Assembly: GCA_905373665.1 (NCBI GenBank)
Contig: CAJPTV010000041.1
Location: 1-16,923 of the forward strand
Source: Bacteroidia bacterium
Lineage (GTDB): Bacteria > Bacteroidota > Bacteroidia > Bacteroidales > CAJPTX01
Direction of reading: 5' to 3'
DNA: 16,923 nt
Shown: positions 1 to 6,780 of the stretch, piece by piece
Position numbering within the stretch: the stretch's first letter is position 1
How the letters are laid out: each line of letters opens with the position of its first letter
Notes under the pieces: model-generated
Told to the model about the DNA's origin: nothing
The model's database searches: none
What the model saw: the letters and a program-made list of their open reading frames with translations, nothing else
Made by a program: the position numbers and the translations under genes

Positions 1-44
1 ATGCAGATAGTGAGAGAGTAATCATAATAACGCACAAGCGTTGC

Positions 45-69
45 TAGCCTAGGGTCAGCTTCTAGGCTA
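45..69. other. Short stem-loop next to the terminator
   Basis: An 8-bp perfect inverted repeat (TAGCCTAG at 45-52, CTAGGCTA at 62-69) encloses a 9-nt loop. Its right arm runs directly into the A-tract of the terminator that follows, so the two hairpins stack end to end. It may belong to the 3' end of a gene left of the window. No coding sequence can be assigned to bases 1-44: the longest open frame there is only a few codons. Confidence 0.5.
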
Positions 70-124
70 AAAATACCGCTAAGACCCCCACCCGCTGGTG
101 TGGTTTTTAGCGGTATTTTTTATT
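69..124. terminator. Bidirectional Rho-independent terminator
   Basis: A perfect 14-bp inverted repeat has arms at 69-82 (AAAAATACCGCTAA) and 107-120 (TTAGCGGTATTTTT). The loop is GC-rich. Because the arms begin with A5 and end in a T-tract, the structure can terminate transcription in both directions. It separates whatever lies to the left from the hsdS gene starting at 305, which suggests that hsdS is transcribed from its own promoter. Confidence 0.85.
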
Positions 125-145
125 GCGCCCGTTGGGGTGGAGGAA

Positions 146-170
146 GGCGGCACGCCGTGCCGAGTTACGG
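146..170. repeat. Interspersed palindromic repeat, copy A
   Basis: The core CGGCACG-C-CGTGCCG (148-162) is a perfect 7-bp palindrome around one base, followed by AGTTACGG. The same element, with T at the centre, occurs at 1494-1508 and 16813-16827, all three in the same orientation and all intergenic. The rest of 121-304 is G-rich on this strand. It holds no convincing gene and only a weak -7-like box (TACCTTTA, 275-282) about 22 bases before the hsdS start. Confidence 0.75.
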
Positions 171-304
171 TGCGGTGTGTGGGCGCACAGCCCAGTGAAA
201 TGAGAGAAAGGATCGCGATTCGGCGCGAAGCGTTGCGGGGGTGGGGACAGTAAGGAGATTAAAGGCGATTTCCCTACCTTTAGTCCGAAAATACAATCGC
301 AGCA

Positions 305-1429
305 ATGACCTATCTAGAACAACTGCTGGGGGGCGCGGAGGTGGCGTGGAAGCCGCTCGGGGAGGTGTGCCAAATAGTTCGTGGAGAACGGGTAACGAAA
401 AAAGATTTGATAAAGGACGGTACATATCCCGTAGTAAGTGGTGGGGTTGGTTATATGGGCTTTCTAGACCGTTACAATAGAGAAGCAAATACGGTAACGA
501 TTGCACAATATGGTACAGCAGGTGTTATCGCTTGGCAAGAGCTGCGTTTTTGGGCGAATGATGTCTGCTATTCTGTTGTCTCTAACTGCGAACAGTTACA
601 TAACAAATTCTTGTACTATTTTCTAGCTAGCTGGCAACAGCATATATACGCAATGGTGAATAGAGAGGCTTATCCGCCAAGTCTTGATAGAAAGAAGCTA
701 CTTGCTATAGATTTCCCCCTTCCCCCGCTCGCGGTGCAGGAGCGTATCGTGGAGATATTGGACAAGTTTACCGCGCTTATCGAAGCGCTCGAAACTGAGC
801 TCGCGCTCCGTACCCAGCAGTACGAATACTATCGCAATAAGCTGCTGCGGTTTGATAAGGAAGTGGCGTGGAAGCCGCTCGGGGAAATAGGTAAGGTTTG
901 TATGTGTCGGCGTATTTTTAGAGAGCAAACAACGCCTAAAGGCGACATCCCATTCTACAAAATAGGGACGTTTGGTAGAGAAGCCGACGCCTATATTTCC
1001 TACGAACTTTATGAAGAATATCGTAGACGCTACCCATTTCCTAAAATGGGCGACGTGCTCATCTCCGCTTCTGGCACTATTGGGCGATTAGTCATTTATG
1101 ACGGCGCACCCGCTTATTTTCAAGATAGCAATATCGTATGGATAGATAATGATGAGTCACTCGTCCTTAATCGTTTTCTTTATTACTATTACGGAATCGT
1201 GACATGGAAGACAGACAAAGGAACCATAGAAAGGCTGTACAATAGAAATTTGGAGAAAGTGCCTATCCCCCTTCCCCCGCTCGCGGTGCAGGAGCAAATC
1301 GTAGCGATACTCGACAAGTTCCATACTCTCGTGCATTCGATTAGTGAGGGGCTGCCTGCAGAGATCGCCCTGCGTAGGCGGCAATATGAATATTATCGCA
1401 ACCTCTTGTTAAGATTTCCGAAGCCTTAG
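305..1429 (+). CDS. hsdS: Type I restriction-modification specificity subunit
   Basis: HsdS selects the DNA target for a type I restriction-methylation complex (HsdR2M2S). The 374-residue protein shows the classic duplicated plan: target-recognition domain 1 at about 20-137, a central conserved helical region at 138-185 (PLPPLAVQERIVEILDKF, then QYEYYRN), recognition domain 2 at about 190-320, and a second conserved region at 321-374 (PLPPLAVQEQIVAILDKF, QYEYYRN). Each recognition domain is introduced by VAWKPLGE. Both halves are intact, and the length is slightly under that of typical two-domain subunits. An in-frame stop at 281-283 and the absence of an earlier ATG support the start at 305. 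No methylase or endonuclease subunit lies in the window, and terminators stand on both sides, so this may be an orphan or a spare cassette serving a distant hsdM. The recognition domains are visibly more AT-rich than the G+C-rich conserved segments, which fits domain exchange between strains. Confidence 0.93.
   Translation: MTYLEQLLGGAEVAWKPLGEVCQIVRGERVTKKDLIKDGTYPVVSGGVGYMGFLDRYNREANTVTIAQYGTAGVIAWQELRFWANDVCYSVVSNCEQLHNKFLYYFLASWQQHIYAMVNREAYPPSLDRKKLLAIDFPLPPLAVQERIVEILDKFTALIEALETELALRTQQYEYYRNKLLRFDKEVAWKPLGEIGKVCMCRRIFREQTTPKGDIPFYKIGTFGREADAYISYELYEEYRRRYPFPKMGDVLISASGTIGRLVIYDGAPAYFQDSNIVWIDNDESLVLNRFLYYYYGIVTWKTDKGTIERLYNRNLEKVPIPLPPLAVQEQIVAILDKFHTLVHSISEGLPAEIALRRRQYEYYRNLLLRFPKP
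341..885 (+). repeat. 23-bp direct repeats heading each HsdS recognition domain
   Basis: Bases 341-363 and 863-885 are identical over 23 bp and encode the VAWKPLGE motif at the head of each recognition domain. Such near-perfect nucleotide identity between the halves of one gene is more than protein conservation needs. It provides a site for homologous recombination that could swap, delete or duplicate recognition domains. Confidence 0.85.
714..1295 (+). repeat. 30-bp direct repeats closing each HsdS recognition domain
   Basis: Bases 714-743 and 1266-1295 are identical over 30 bp and encode the PLPPLAVQE motif at the start of each conserved helical region. Together with the 23-bp pair they bracket each recognition domain with matching sequence on both sides. 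This is the arrangement seen in shuffling hsdS loci, although no inverted second hsdS copy is visible in this window. Confidence 0.85.
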
Positions 1430-1440
1430 CAAGGCTAAGG
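1424..1440 (+). other. Stem-loop over the hsdS stop codon
   Basis: CCTTAGC (1424-1430) and GCTAAGG (1434-1440) form a 7-bp stem with a 3-base loop. The TAG stop codon of hsdS (1427-1429) lies in the left arm. There is no T-tract after it, so it is not a typical intrinsic terminator; a G/C-rich run follows at 1439-1460. Confidence 0.4.
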
Positions 1441-1492
1441 GGGCGGGGGCGCGCGGCCCGTGGTGAAAGAGAGGCGTGGAATAATCAACAGA

Positions 1493-1538
1493 GCGGCACG
1501 TCGTGCCGAATTGCGGGCGTAGCACGCTACGCCCCTAC
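1493..1538. repeat. Interspersed palindromic repeat, copy B (two palindromes)
   Basis: The core palindrome CGGCACG-T-CGTGCCG (1494-1508) is followed after AATTGC by a second one. Its arms GGGCGTAGC (1515-1523) and GCTACGCCC (1526-1534) enclose two bases, and the tail is CCCTAC. The second palindrome recurs at 16895-16914. The unit resembles the non-coding REP-type palindromes that are scattered in many copies in bacterial genomes. It is too short for an insertion sequence and has no coding capacity. Confidence 0.78.
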
Positions 1539-1601
1539 AAAATACTGAGATACAGTGGTTTAATGATGAACAATCCGTGGGACAGGAAGGGCGGAGGGGT
1601 T

Positions 1602-1641
1602 AAAGGCGGACGCGGCAGATATGCTGCGTCCGTTTTTTTTT
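1602..1641 (+). terminator. Rho-independent terminator downstream of hsdS
   Basis: Arms at 1607-1617 (CGGACGCGGCA) and 1622-1632 (TGCTGCGTCCG) form an 11-bp stem with one G-U pair around a 4-base GATA loop. A run of nine T follows immediately (1633-1641). It closes the hsdS transcription unit on the + strand, about 175 bases past the stop codon, and insulates the exported-protein gene at 1691. Confidence 0.88.
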
Positions 1642-1648
1642 ACTTTTG
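1641..1648 (+). promoter_or_regulatory. Bacteroidota-type -7 promoter box
   Basis: TACTTTTG matches the TAnnTTTG -7 consensus of the Bacteroidota primary sigma factor and lies 43 bases before the likely start of the next gene. No TTTG -33 box is visible at the expected spacing, so the call rests on the -7 box alone. The same octamer lies upstream of two other transcription units in this window (5878-5885 and 10470-10477, - strand). Confidence 0.5.
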
Positions 1649-1690
1649 TAGGCGGGCTTATGAGGAGAGCCCCCAGAATCGTTGCTAGAA

Positions 1691-2683
1691 ATGAAATACC
1701 TATTTGTCGTAATTGCCCTTGCAGTGGGGCTGTTTTGTAGCTCGTTTGACTTTCGGAAAGATCAGCGTCTGAACCGCGAAGGGTTTCGCCTCGCGGGGCC
1801 TGTTAAGCTCGTCTATGCCAACACGTTTCAGATAGCACAGAAGGGGTCTGAGGAGCTTGATTTGCCCGTCTATTCACTCCCCAAAATCCAAGAAGAGCTC
1901 AATGACAATCCTGCCCCAGACACGTGGTTTATGAACTATGGGAAGAACTCGTTGCAGTACATGAACTTTAACGAAGATGGCTACCTCTCGGAGTGGACGC
2001 AGGTCTTTGCGGGGATGTCGCTCGACCGCACGATTTACGCTTACGACGATGGGAATAAGCTCGCTTGGAGCTCGAAGTTCTCCATGGGGGAAATGACCAC
2101 CTACGCGACCTATAAAGACAATAAGCTCAGCGAACTCTTTGACTATCACGGCAAGGATGACAAGCAGGTCGTACAGCCCATCGTCAAGACCTTCGAGTAT
2201 GAGTCTTGGGGCGGTAAGCTCAAGAAGGTGAGTACGAAGGATTTGCGCGCGAACACCGAGCTCTTTTCCTATAGCCTACGTTATCAGGGCGATAGCATCG
2301 TCGTGGAACAGCACATTGCGGCCATCGATTCGGTCTATCATCTGGCGACGGTCAAGATAGACTCGAAGGGGCGCGTCCTAGAACGCGAGGTGCACGAAGA
2401 GGGGAAACTCTCTGAACTAGAGCTGCATACCTACGATAAGAAGGGGGGGGAGATCTTCCGAAGCGTTTACAACGCATACGCTAATTATACTTCGGAGATC
2501 ACGTATTCCTCTCAGGAGGTCTTTGAGAAGCGCATTCACGTCGGCGAAGAGAAGCCCTTTGAGACCTACAAGCTCGTTTTGTCGCGCCCCGACGAATATG
2601 GGAACTGGACGCTCGGGACTCTCTACCGTAACAACGAGCAGCAGTACGTCATCCTACGTACCATACGGTATTACGAAAAGTAG
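1691..2683 (+). CDS. Exported protein of unknown function, YD-repeat-like
   Basis: I do not recognise a named family. The open frame begins at a TTG (1682), but the ATG at 1691 gives a standard signal peptide (MKYLFVVIALAVGLF) and is the better start, making 330 residues. The Cys after GLF is not a good lipobox because Phe precedes it, so a soluble or surface-exposed exported protein is more likely than a lipoprotein. The body is rich in short strand-forming stretches of the type Y-x-x-x-G-K-L / D-x-x-G-x-x, ending in DEYGNWTLG and RTIRYYEK. This recalls the YD/RHS-like repeat sheets common in Bacteroidota exported proteins. The gene is preceded by a -7 box and converges on the M23 peptidase gene with an 11-bp gap. 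Confidence 0.75.
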   Translation: MKYLFVVIALAVGLFCSSFDFRKDQRLNREGFRLAGPVKLVYANTFQIAQKGSEELDLPVYSLPKIQEELNDNPAPDTWFMNYGKNSLQYMNFNEDGYLSEWTQVFAGMSLDRTIYAYDDGNKLAWSSKFSMGEMTTYATYKDNKLSELFDYHGKDDKQVVQPIVKTFEYESWGGKLKKVSTKDLRANTELFSYSLRYQGDSIVVEQHIAAIDSVYHLATVKIDSKGRVLEREVHEEGKLSELELHTYDKKGGEIFRSVYNAYANYTSEITYSSQEVFEKRIHVGEEKPFETYKLVLSRPDEYGNWTLGTLYRNNEQQYVILRTIRYYEK

Positions 2684-2694
2684 ACGTCTATTTT

Positions 2695-4452
2695 TTAGCG
2701 AAAAGTCGTCGTATACTCGGCTCGATTGCCGACGGCATCCTCAAGAATAAGGCGTAGTCGGTGCTCGGCTTGCTGGGGCATGCGAGTGGAGTCGACCTGA
2801 TGCCAGATTTCCCCAGTCTTGGGTTCAAACTCCCAGAGAGCCCACTGCCCGTCAATCGTGCTAGAGATACGGCGGATGGCGGTCGTTTTGTCAGAGATTT
2901 TAAGGGCAAAACAGTAGGGTTTGGGGAGTGTCTGTCCGCGTGCGTCTTTATCCCATCGTGGGGAGACGATGCGTGGCGCGACGGTATCTAGCAGGAGGGT
3001 GTAGCGTCCGAAGTCTCGGATGTTGCAGACCAGTCCCTTATTATTTCGCGCAGGAACACCGTAATACGCGTACTCTTTCTTTTTTGCGTCCCAGCGTGCC
3101 AGATAGAGTTTATCAAGCGGAATAGAGTCCTTTACGGCGGTTTTAGGGATAGTGAAGGTAGCCGCCTTGCGTAGGGCAACATTCTCGTTGTGAAGGGTGT
3201 ATTCGGGTGCAATGTGCCCCTTTTTAGGACGACGCACACTGCCTTGGTAAAGCAGGTCGGCAAAGAGCGCTCCGGCGGGGATGAAGAGGTGATAGTCGGG
3301 CGAGGCTATCTGTCCGCCGCTTTTCCACGCGATGCGCGTCCCTGTGGCTTTATATTCCGTTTTACGCCCAGAGCCTTTTACCACCAAGTGAAGCTCGGCG
3401 GCGTTACCCGCAGCGTCTAGGGCGCGGATGCGCAGGGGGTGAGGTTTGTTGTCGGCTAGGGTCAAGAGTCCGCGATTCTGGTTCTGATAGCGCGAGAGGA
3501 GGTTGCCTGGCTGCTGAAATAGGAGGTGGATGCGCCGCCCCGTCTTAGCTCGAAAGGCATAATCCACGTGCCCGTCGGCGTATGAGGTTTCATCAAAAGA
3601 GATGGCGTTAAGGTCGAAGTGATAGATGCGCTCTTGGTCAAGGAAACACTCAAGGGCGGAGATGTTGCATGTAAGGCTTCTAGAATTCACAATGTCGGTT
3701 ACTTCGACCCCAAGTCCCGCTACACTACTTAAAGCGAGCGTGTCGGGTAAATAAAAGCGTTTTTGAGCGGAGTTGTAGCGTGGTGTAAAGGCGCGTCGGT
3801 TATGGAGCGAAGCTTCGTAGTTCTGTTCATCGATGTGATAGAGGTAGAGTCCTTTGAAGGTAGGCGGCGTAGCGTCGATATAGGAGACCCCAGAAAGATA
3901 GGAGTTGTAAGGGAGCGTGCCGTTCTTAAGGCGCAGTTCAAAATGAAGATGCGGCCCGCCCGAGCTGCCTGTATTCCCTGACCAGCCAAGGAGATCAGCT
4001 TGAGCAACAGGGAATGTACCCACGGCGGGATATAGCTCTAGTTCGGCCTTTTGCTGTGCATACTGTTGGTCTCGGATGTAGGCTTCGAGGTGGGGCGCAA
4101 AGGCTTGAAGGTGACCGTAGACGGACATTACGCCGCCTGCATGTTGCACATAAATGCAGTTTCCATAGCCCGAGGTAGAGACGTTGATTCGGACGACGTT
4201 GCCCACCGCTACGGCACGTACGACCTCTCCTTCCACGCCAGAGGTACGCATATCCGTCCCCGAGTGGAAATGGCGCGAACGGATAGAACCAAAGCTCCCA
4301 GAGAGAGCGATAGGCATGGGCATGGGCGAGATGTAATCCCCACGCGGGAAGCGCTCCGCCGTGCCATCCTGCTGGGCAGCAATGGGGGTAAACAGAGTAA
4401 GCATAAAAAAAAGGGACAACGCACGCGCTGTCCTTCGTGAGAGTCTCTTCAT
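2695..4452 (-). CDS. Exported M23-family zinc metallopeptidase with Ig-like C-terminus
   Basis: The enzyme probably cuts peptide cross-links in peptidoglycan in the periplasm. The 585-residue protein has an arginine-rich signal peptide with a hydrophobic core (about 1-26, cleavage near AAQ) and then the M23/LytM fold. The zinc ligands are H63 and D67 (HSGTD) and H170 (in HLHFE), and the conserved H114 (YGHL) and H168 are also present, so the site looks complete and active. Residues 190-585 form a long beta-rich tail typical of Bacteroidota members, with repeated DAAGNAAEL- and DAVGNRAEY-like strands that suggest Ig-like folds. The start ATG has an AGGT-like element just upstream and lies 28 bp after the thyA stop, so the peptidase is probably cotranscribed with thyA. 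Confidence 0.9.
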   Translation of the reverse strand: MKRLSRRTARALSLFFMLTLFTPIAAQQDGTAERFPRGDYISPMPMPIALSGSFGSIRSRHFHSGTDMRTSGVEGEVVRAVAVGNVVRINVSTSGYGNCIYVQHAGGVMSVYGHLQAFAPHLEAYIRDQQYAQQKAELELYPAVGTFPVAQADLLGWSGNTGSSGGPHLHFELRLKNGTLPYNSYLSGVSYIDATPPTFKGLYLYHIDEQNYEASLHNRRAFTPRYNSAQKRFYLPDTLALSSVAGLGVEVTDIVNSRSLTCNISALECFLDQERIYHFDLNAISFDETSYADGHVDYAFRAKTGRRIHLLFQQPGNLLSRYQNQNRGLLTLADNKPHPLRIRALDAAGNAAELHLVVKGSGRKTEYKATGTRIAWKSGGQIASPDYHLFIPAGALFADLLYQGSVRRPKKGHIAPEYTLHNENVALRKAATFTIPKTAVKDSIPLDKLYLARWDAKKKEYAYYGVPARNNKGLVCNIRDFGRYTLLLDTVAPRIVSPRWDKDARGQTLPKPYCFALKISDKTTAIRRISSTIDGQWALWEFEPKTGEIWHQVDSTRMPQQAEHRLRLILEDAVGNRAEYTTTFR

Positions 4453-4480
4453 TCTACCTGACGATCCTTACAAAACGGGG

Positions 4481-5275
4481 TTAAACAGCTACCTCACCAG
4501 CAATGTGAGGGTGCGCTACGTAGTCACGCACGTGGAAATCTTCGTAGGTATAAGCGTCGAGGGTGTCGTGTGTGTGCAGCAGCTCTAGGCTCGGAAGCGG
4601 GTAGGGCGTACGCGTGAGCTGTTGCTTTATAGCCTCAAGGTGATTGACGTAGATATGGGCATCGCCTAGGGTATGTATGAACTCGCCTACTTGTAGCCCC
4701 ACGGTTGCCGCTACGAGGTGTAGCAATAGTGCATAAGAGGCGATATTGAAGGGCACGCCTAGGAAGATATCTGCGCTTCGCTGGTAAAGCTGGCAGGAGA
4801 GGCGTCCGTTAGAGACGTAAAATTGGAAGAGGATATGACAGGGAGGGAGCGACATTTCCGCGAGTTGGGTCACATTCCACGCACTCACAATCATCCTGCG
4901 GGAATCAGGGTCTGTACGCAACAGCTGGAGTACTTCTGCGAGCTGATCTATCACCCGTCCGTCACTCCCCTTCCACGACCGCCACTGTGCGCCGTAGATG
5001 GGACCGAGGTCGCCGTCGGGAGTCGCCCATTCGTCCCAAATATGCACGCCGTGCTCATTAAGGTAACGGACGTTGGTATCGCCACGCAAGAACCATAGTA
5101 GTTCGTAGGCGATGGATTTCCAGTGCAGTTTCTTGGTCGTAAGAAGCGGGAAGCCTTGACTCAAATCAAAGCGCATTTGGTAACCAAAGACGCCGAGCGT
5201 ATCGATACCCGTGCGGTTTCTACGACGCTCTCCACACTCAAGGACGTGTTTTACTAATGCGAGATACTGTTGCAT
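4481..5275 (-). CDS. thyA: Thymidylate synthase
   Basis: ThyA converts dUMP to dTMP with methylene-tetrahydrofolate as carbon donor and reductant, in the cytoplasm. The 264 residues equal the length of E. coli ThyA, with the nucleophile in the same place (C146 in SLPPCHILFQFYV). Other hallmarks are the phosphate-binding arginines in DSRRMIVSAWN (R126/R127), the QRSAD segment (165-169) and LGVPFNIASYALL. The protein ends in VAV. No folA (dihydrofolate reductase) partner follows. The gene starts 5 bp after the stop of a small exported-protein gene and is followed by the M23 peptidase gene, so dTMP synthesis is embedded in an envelope-flavoured operon. Confidence 0.98.
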   Translation of the reverse strand: MQQYLALVKHVLECGERRRNRTGIDTLGVFGYQMRFDLSQGFPLLTTKKLHWKSIAYELLWFLRGDTNVRYLNEHGVHIWDEWATPDGDLGPIYGAQWRSWKGSDGRVIDQLAEVLQLLRTDPDSRRMIVSAWNVTQLAEMSLPPCHILFQFYVSNGRLSCQLYQRSADIFLGVPFNIASYALLLHLVAATVGLQVGEFIHTLGDAHIYVNHLEAIKQQLTRTPYPLPSLELLHTHDTLDAYTYEDFHVRDYVAHPHIAGEVAV

Positions 5276-5280
5276 AACGC

Positions 5281-5844
5281 TTACTTTTTCTTAGCCCTTT
5301 TCTGTGGAATAGGCCGAAAACTCTCCCCCACAATGTGTATCGCAGGGGGCTCTCCGTAGGCGGTCTTAAACTCGGAAGACTTGATGTAGATGAGCGTCGC
5401 CTTTTTTTCCAGAGCCTGTTGTTGCAGCTGCATCATAGCCGAAGCCTCTAATTCAGCGGGTTTCGTTTTTTGCATATTGCTCCCAGTAGTAAGGGTTACG
5501 TCTATCTTCTCCACGGAGATCATCCCCTTCGTATCGTTAAATTTCTTCGTAATCCCCACCGTACGCCAAGCTTCGTTCACCGAGGCTACAACAGCCCCCG
5601 ACTCGTCAAGTGAGACAATCGTACCATCGCTGTATTCTATTTTCTCCACAGCGCTACGAGGCATCGTATACTGCTTCTTCAAGGAAGGTAGGCGGTAGTG
5701 TAACGAATCGTTCGTTAAATCAATGACCACCGCCTCAAGGCTCTTCCCGTTACGTAAACGGAGCAAATCTTTCTTTTGCGCGGAGGCACTAGCTAACAGC
5801 AGCATCCCCACAAGAGCCAAACAAAGCAAGTTCTGGATTTTCAT
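5281..5844 (-). CDS. Small exported protein of unknown function
   Basis: This 187-residue protein starts at MKIQN with a clear signal peptide (about 1-22, ending SASAQ). The frame runs further upstream to 6102, but that part crosses the divergent SemiSWEET gene and the promoter region, so the ATG at 5844 is the sensible start. The N-terminal part of the mature protein (KDLLRLRNGKSLEAVVIDL ... PRSAVEKIEYSDGTIVSLD) resembles the small beta domain found in many Bacteroidota exported proteins, where strands alternate with an NG-turn and an IxKIEYxDG signature. The C-terminus is very basic (KRAKKK). Its role is unknown. It is the first gene of the run 5844-2695 with thyA and the M23 peptidase. Confidence 0.8.
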   Translation of the reverse strand: MKIQNLLCLALVGMLLLASASAQKKDLLRLRNGKSLEAVVIDLTNDSLHYRLPSLKKQYTMPRSAVEKIEYSDGTIVSLDESGAVVASVNEAWRTVGITKKFNDTKGMISVEKIDVTLTTGSNMQKTKPAELEASAMMQLQQQALEKKATLIYIKSSEFKTAYGEPPAIHIVGESFRPIPQKRAKKK

Positions 5845-5877
5845 CTTACACACTCCCGAGATATCTTCTAGTGGCAA

Positions 5878-5885
5878 CAAAAGTA
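5878..5885 (-). promoter_or_regulatory. -7 promoter box for the exported protein-thyA-M23 operon
   Basis: On the minus strand this reads TACTTTTG followed by TTGCC, a match to the Bacteroidota TAnnTTTG box. It lies 33 bases before the ATG at 5844. T-rich sequence lies upstream, but no TTTG at the standard -33 distance is seen. The divergent SemiSWEET gene begins 82 bp away on the other strand, with no recognisable box of its own. Confidence 0.55.
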
Positions 5886-5967
5886 CAAAAAACAAAAAGT
5901 AGGGCGGAAGCGGAACATATTTCAAATACCTACGTATACGAGGGTGTGTTGAGGTAGACACGAAGAC

Positions 5968-6258
5968 ATGACGGTAGTGGAAAAAGGGCAACAAGCTAGT
6001 AGCAGCAAGTTTTTTACCATCGTAGGCTGGATAGCCACAACGGCATCCGTAGCCATGTATGTTTCGTACATTCCACAAATAGCGGACAATTTGGCTGGTC
6101 ACAAGGCCAACCCGCTCCAGCCCTTAGTTGCTGGTATCAACTGCATATTGTGGATAAGCTATGGTCTTTTTGCTAAGAAGAAGAAGGACTGGCCGATAGT
6201 GGTAGCTAACATCCCTGGTGTTATTTTCGGCTTCACTGCCTTCGCGACCGCTCTTTGA
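5968..6258 (+). CDS. SemiSWEET (PQ-loop/MtN3) sugar transporter
   Basis: SemiSWEETs are single three-helix bundles that dimerise in the inner membrane to let sugars pass along their gradient. The 96 residues contain helix 1 (about 15-38) with the PQ motif in YVSYIPQI (P36, Q37), helix 2 (about 50-68) with CILWISYGLF and helix 3 (about 74-95) with VVANIPGVIFGF. The tryptophan W62 and asparagine N81 occupy the positions of the pocket residues of characterised SemiSWEETs, with a slightly longer basic loop (KKKKDW) between helices 2 and 3. It is the only + strand gene between 2695 and the right edge, and it stands alone: divergent from the thyA operon and closed by its own terminator. Its substrate cannot be read from sequence. 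Confidence 0.93.
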   Translation: MTVVEKGQQASSSKFFTIVGWIATTASVAMYVSYIPQIADNLAGHKANPLQPLVAGINCILWISYGLFAKKKKDWPIVVANIPGVIFGFTAFATAL

Positions 6259-6283
6259 TAATGTAGTTCTATTTCAACCTCTC

Positions 6284-6312
6284 AGGCGCCTCTCAACCGG
6301 CGCCTTTTTTTT
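6284..6312 (+). terminator. Rho-independent terminator of the SemiSWEET gene
   Basis: AGGCGCC (6284-6290) and GGCGCCT (6299-6305) form a 7-bp GC-rich stem around an 8-base loop, followed by eight T (6305-6312). It lies 25 bp past the stop codon. Confidence 0.9.
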
Positions 6313-6330
6313 GTTTCTATAATTTAGCTT

Positions 6331-6498
6331 ATAAACTCCTAGACATAAAGCTCCTAAGCTCGGACTATCGAACAGTAGCTATGCTCCGCCTCAATAACGC
6401 CGTAACGTGTGGGACATACACCTCAACCATACACCTCCCAAACTAGGATTACGCACAATAGCTTCCCCCCGCCCAATAATGCCAGAATGTATGCCTGA
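6331..6498. repeat. Degenerate tandem duplication, period about 84 bp
   Basis: Two adjacent units, about 6331-6414 and 6415-6498, align along most of their length at roughly 70% identity by eye. Examples are CATAAAGCTCCTAAGCT (6344) with CATACACCTCCCAAACT (6428), and CAGTAGCT (6373) with CAATAGCT (6456). A 10-bp exact repeat (CATACACCTC at 6415 and 6428) lies at the junction. All frames I followed are broken by stops. The rest of the gene-free stretch 6313-6710 shows no promoter, RNA gene or coding sequence that I can support, apart from the inverted repeat listed next. Confidence 0.6.
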
Positions 6499-6545
6499 AG
6501 CGGACTCTTAACCCTGTGTTTTTCTTAAGATTGTTCCTGTTTTTC

Positions 6546-6571
6546 CAGTATATATCACCTATATATAGCTG
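6546..6571. repeat. AT-rich inverted repeat in a gene-free stretch
   Basis: CAG-TATATAT (6546-6555) and TATATATAG-CTG (6560-6571) are inverted around CACC, with one unpaired base. It could be an operator-like or cruciform-forming site, or chance in AT-rich DNA. It is downstream of both flanking convergent transcription units. Confidence 0.35.
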
Positions 6572-6710
6572 ACAGCCTTTCTCCAGCGATAACTATTCAA
6601 AGGCGCTACGACCTAAAGGCGTAAGTAAAAACCGTTTCCTCCTCTAAATTAGGAGAAGTCCCTTGAAGTCTCAAAGCACTTCTAAGCCGCCATTTTCTAT
6701 CAACTAGCAT

Positions 6711-6746
6711 AAAAGAAGGGCTTCGGACGCTAGCCTCCGAAGCCCT
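6711..6746 (-). terminator. Rho-independent terminator of the exbB-exbD operon
   Basis: Arms at 6717-6727 and 6736-6746 form a perfect 11-bp stem (AGGGCTTCGGA / TCCGAAGCCCT) with an 8-base loop. Read on the minus strand it is followed by TCTTTT. It lies 35 bp past the last exbD stop and marks the end of the operon, so no tonB is transcribed with it. Confidence 0.85.
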
Positions 6747-6780
6747 CTAAGTACAGATAAACTAGAGTTACCTCTTAGAT

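Noticed and set aside
305..1429. CRISPR array or other repeat locus suggested by the repeated words
   Set aside because: The repeats are 500 bp apart, only two per word, and fall on the conserved motifs of one HsdS protein.
2681..2697. Terminator at the convergent gene ends (palindrome TAGACGTCTA plus six T)
   Set aside because: The palindrome has no room for a loop, leaving only a 3-bp stem, so it cannot form a stable terminator hairpin.
5845..6102. Extension of the small exported protein to 6102
   Set aside because: It overlaps the SemiSWEET gene on the other strand and the -7 box, and it would bury the signal peptide in the middle of the protein.
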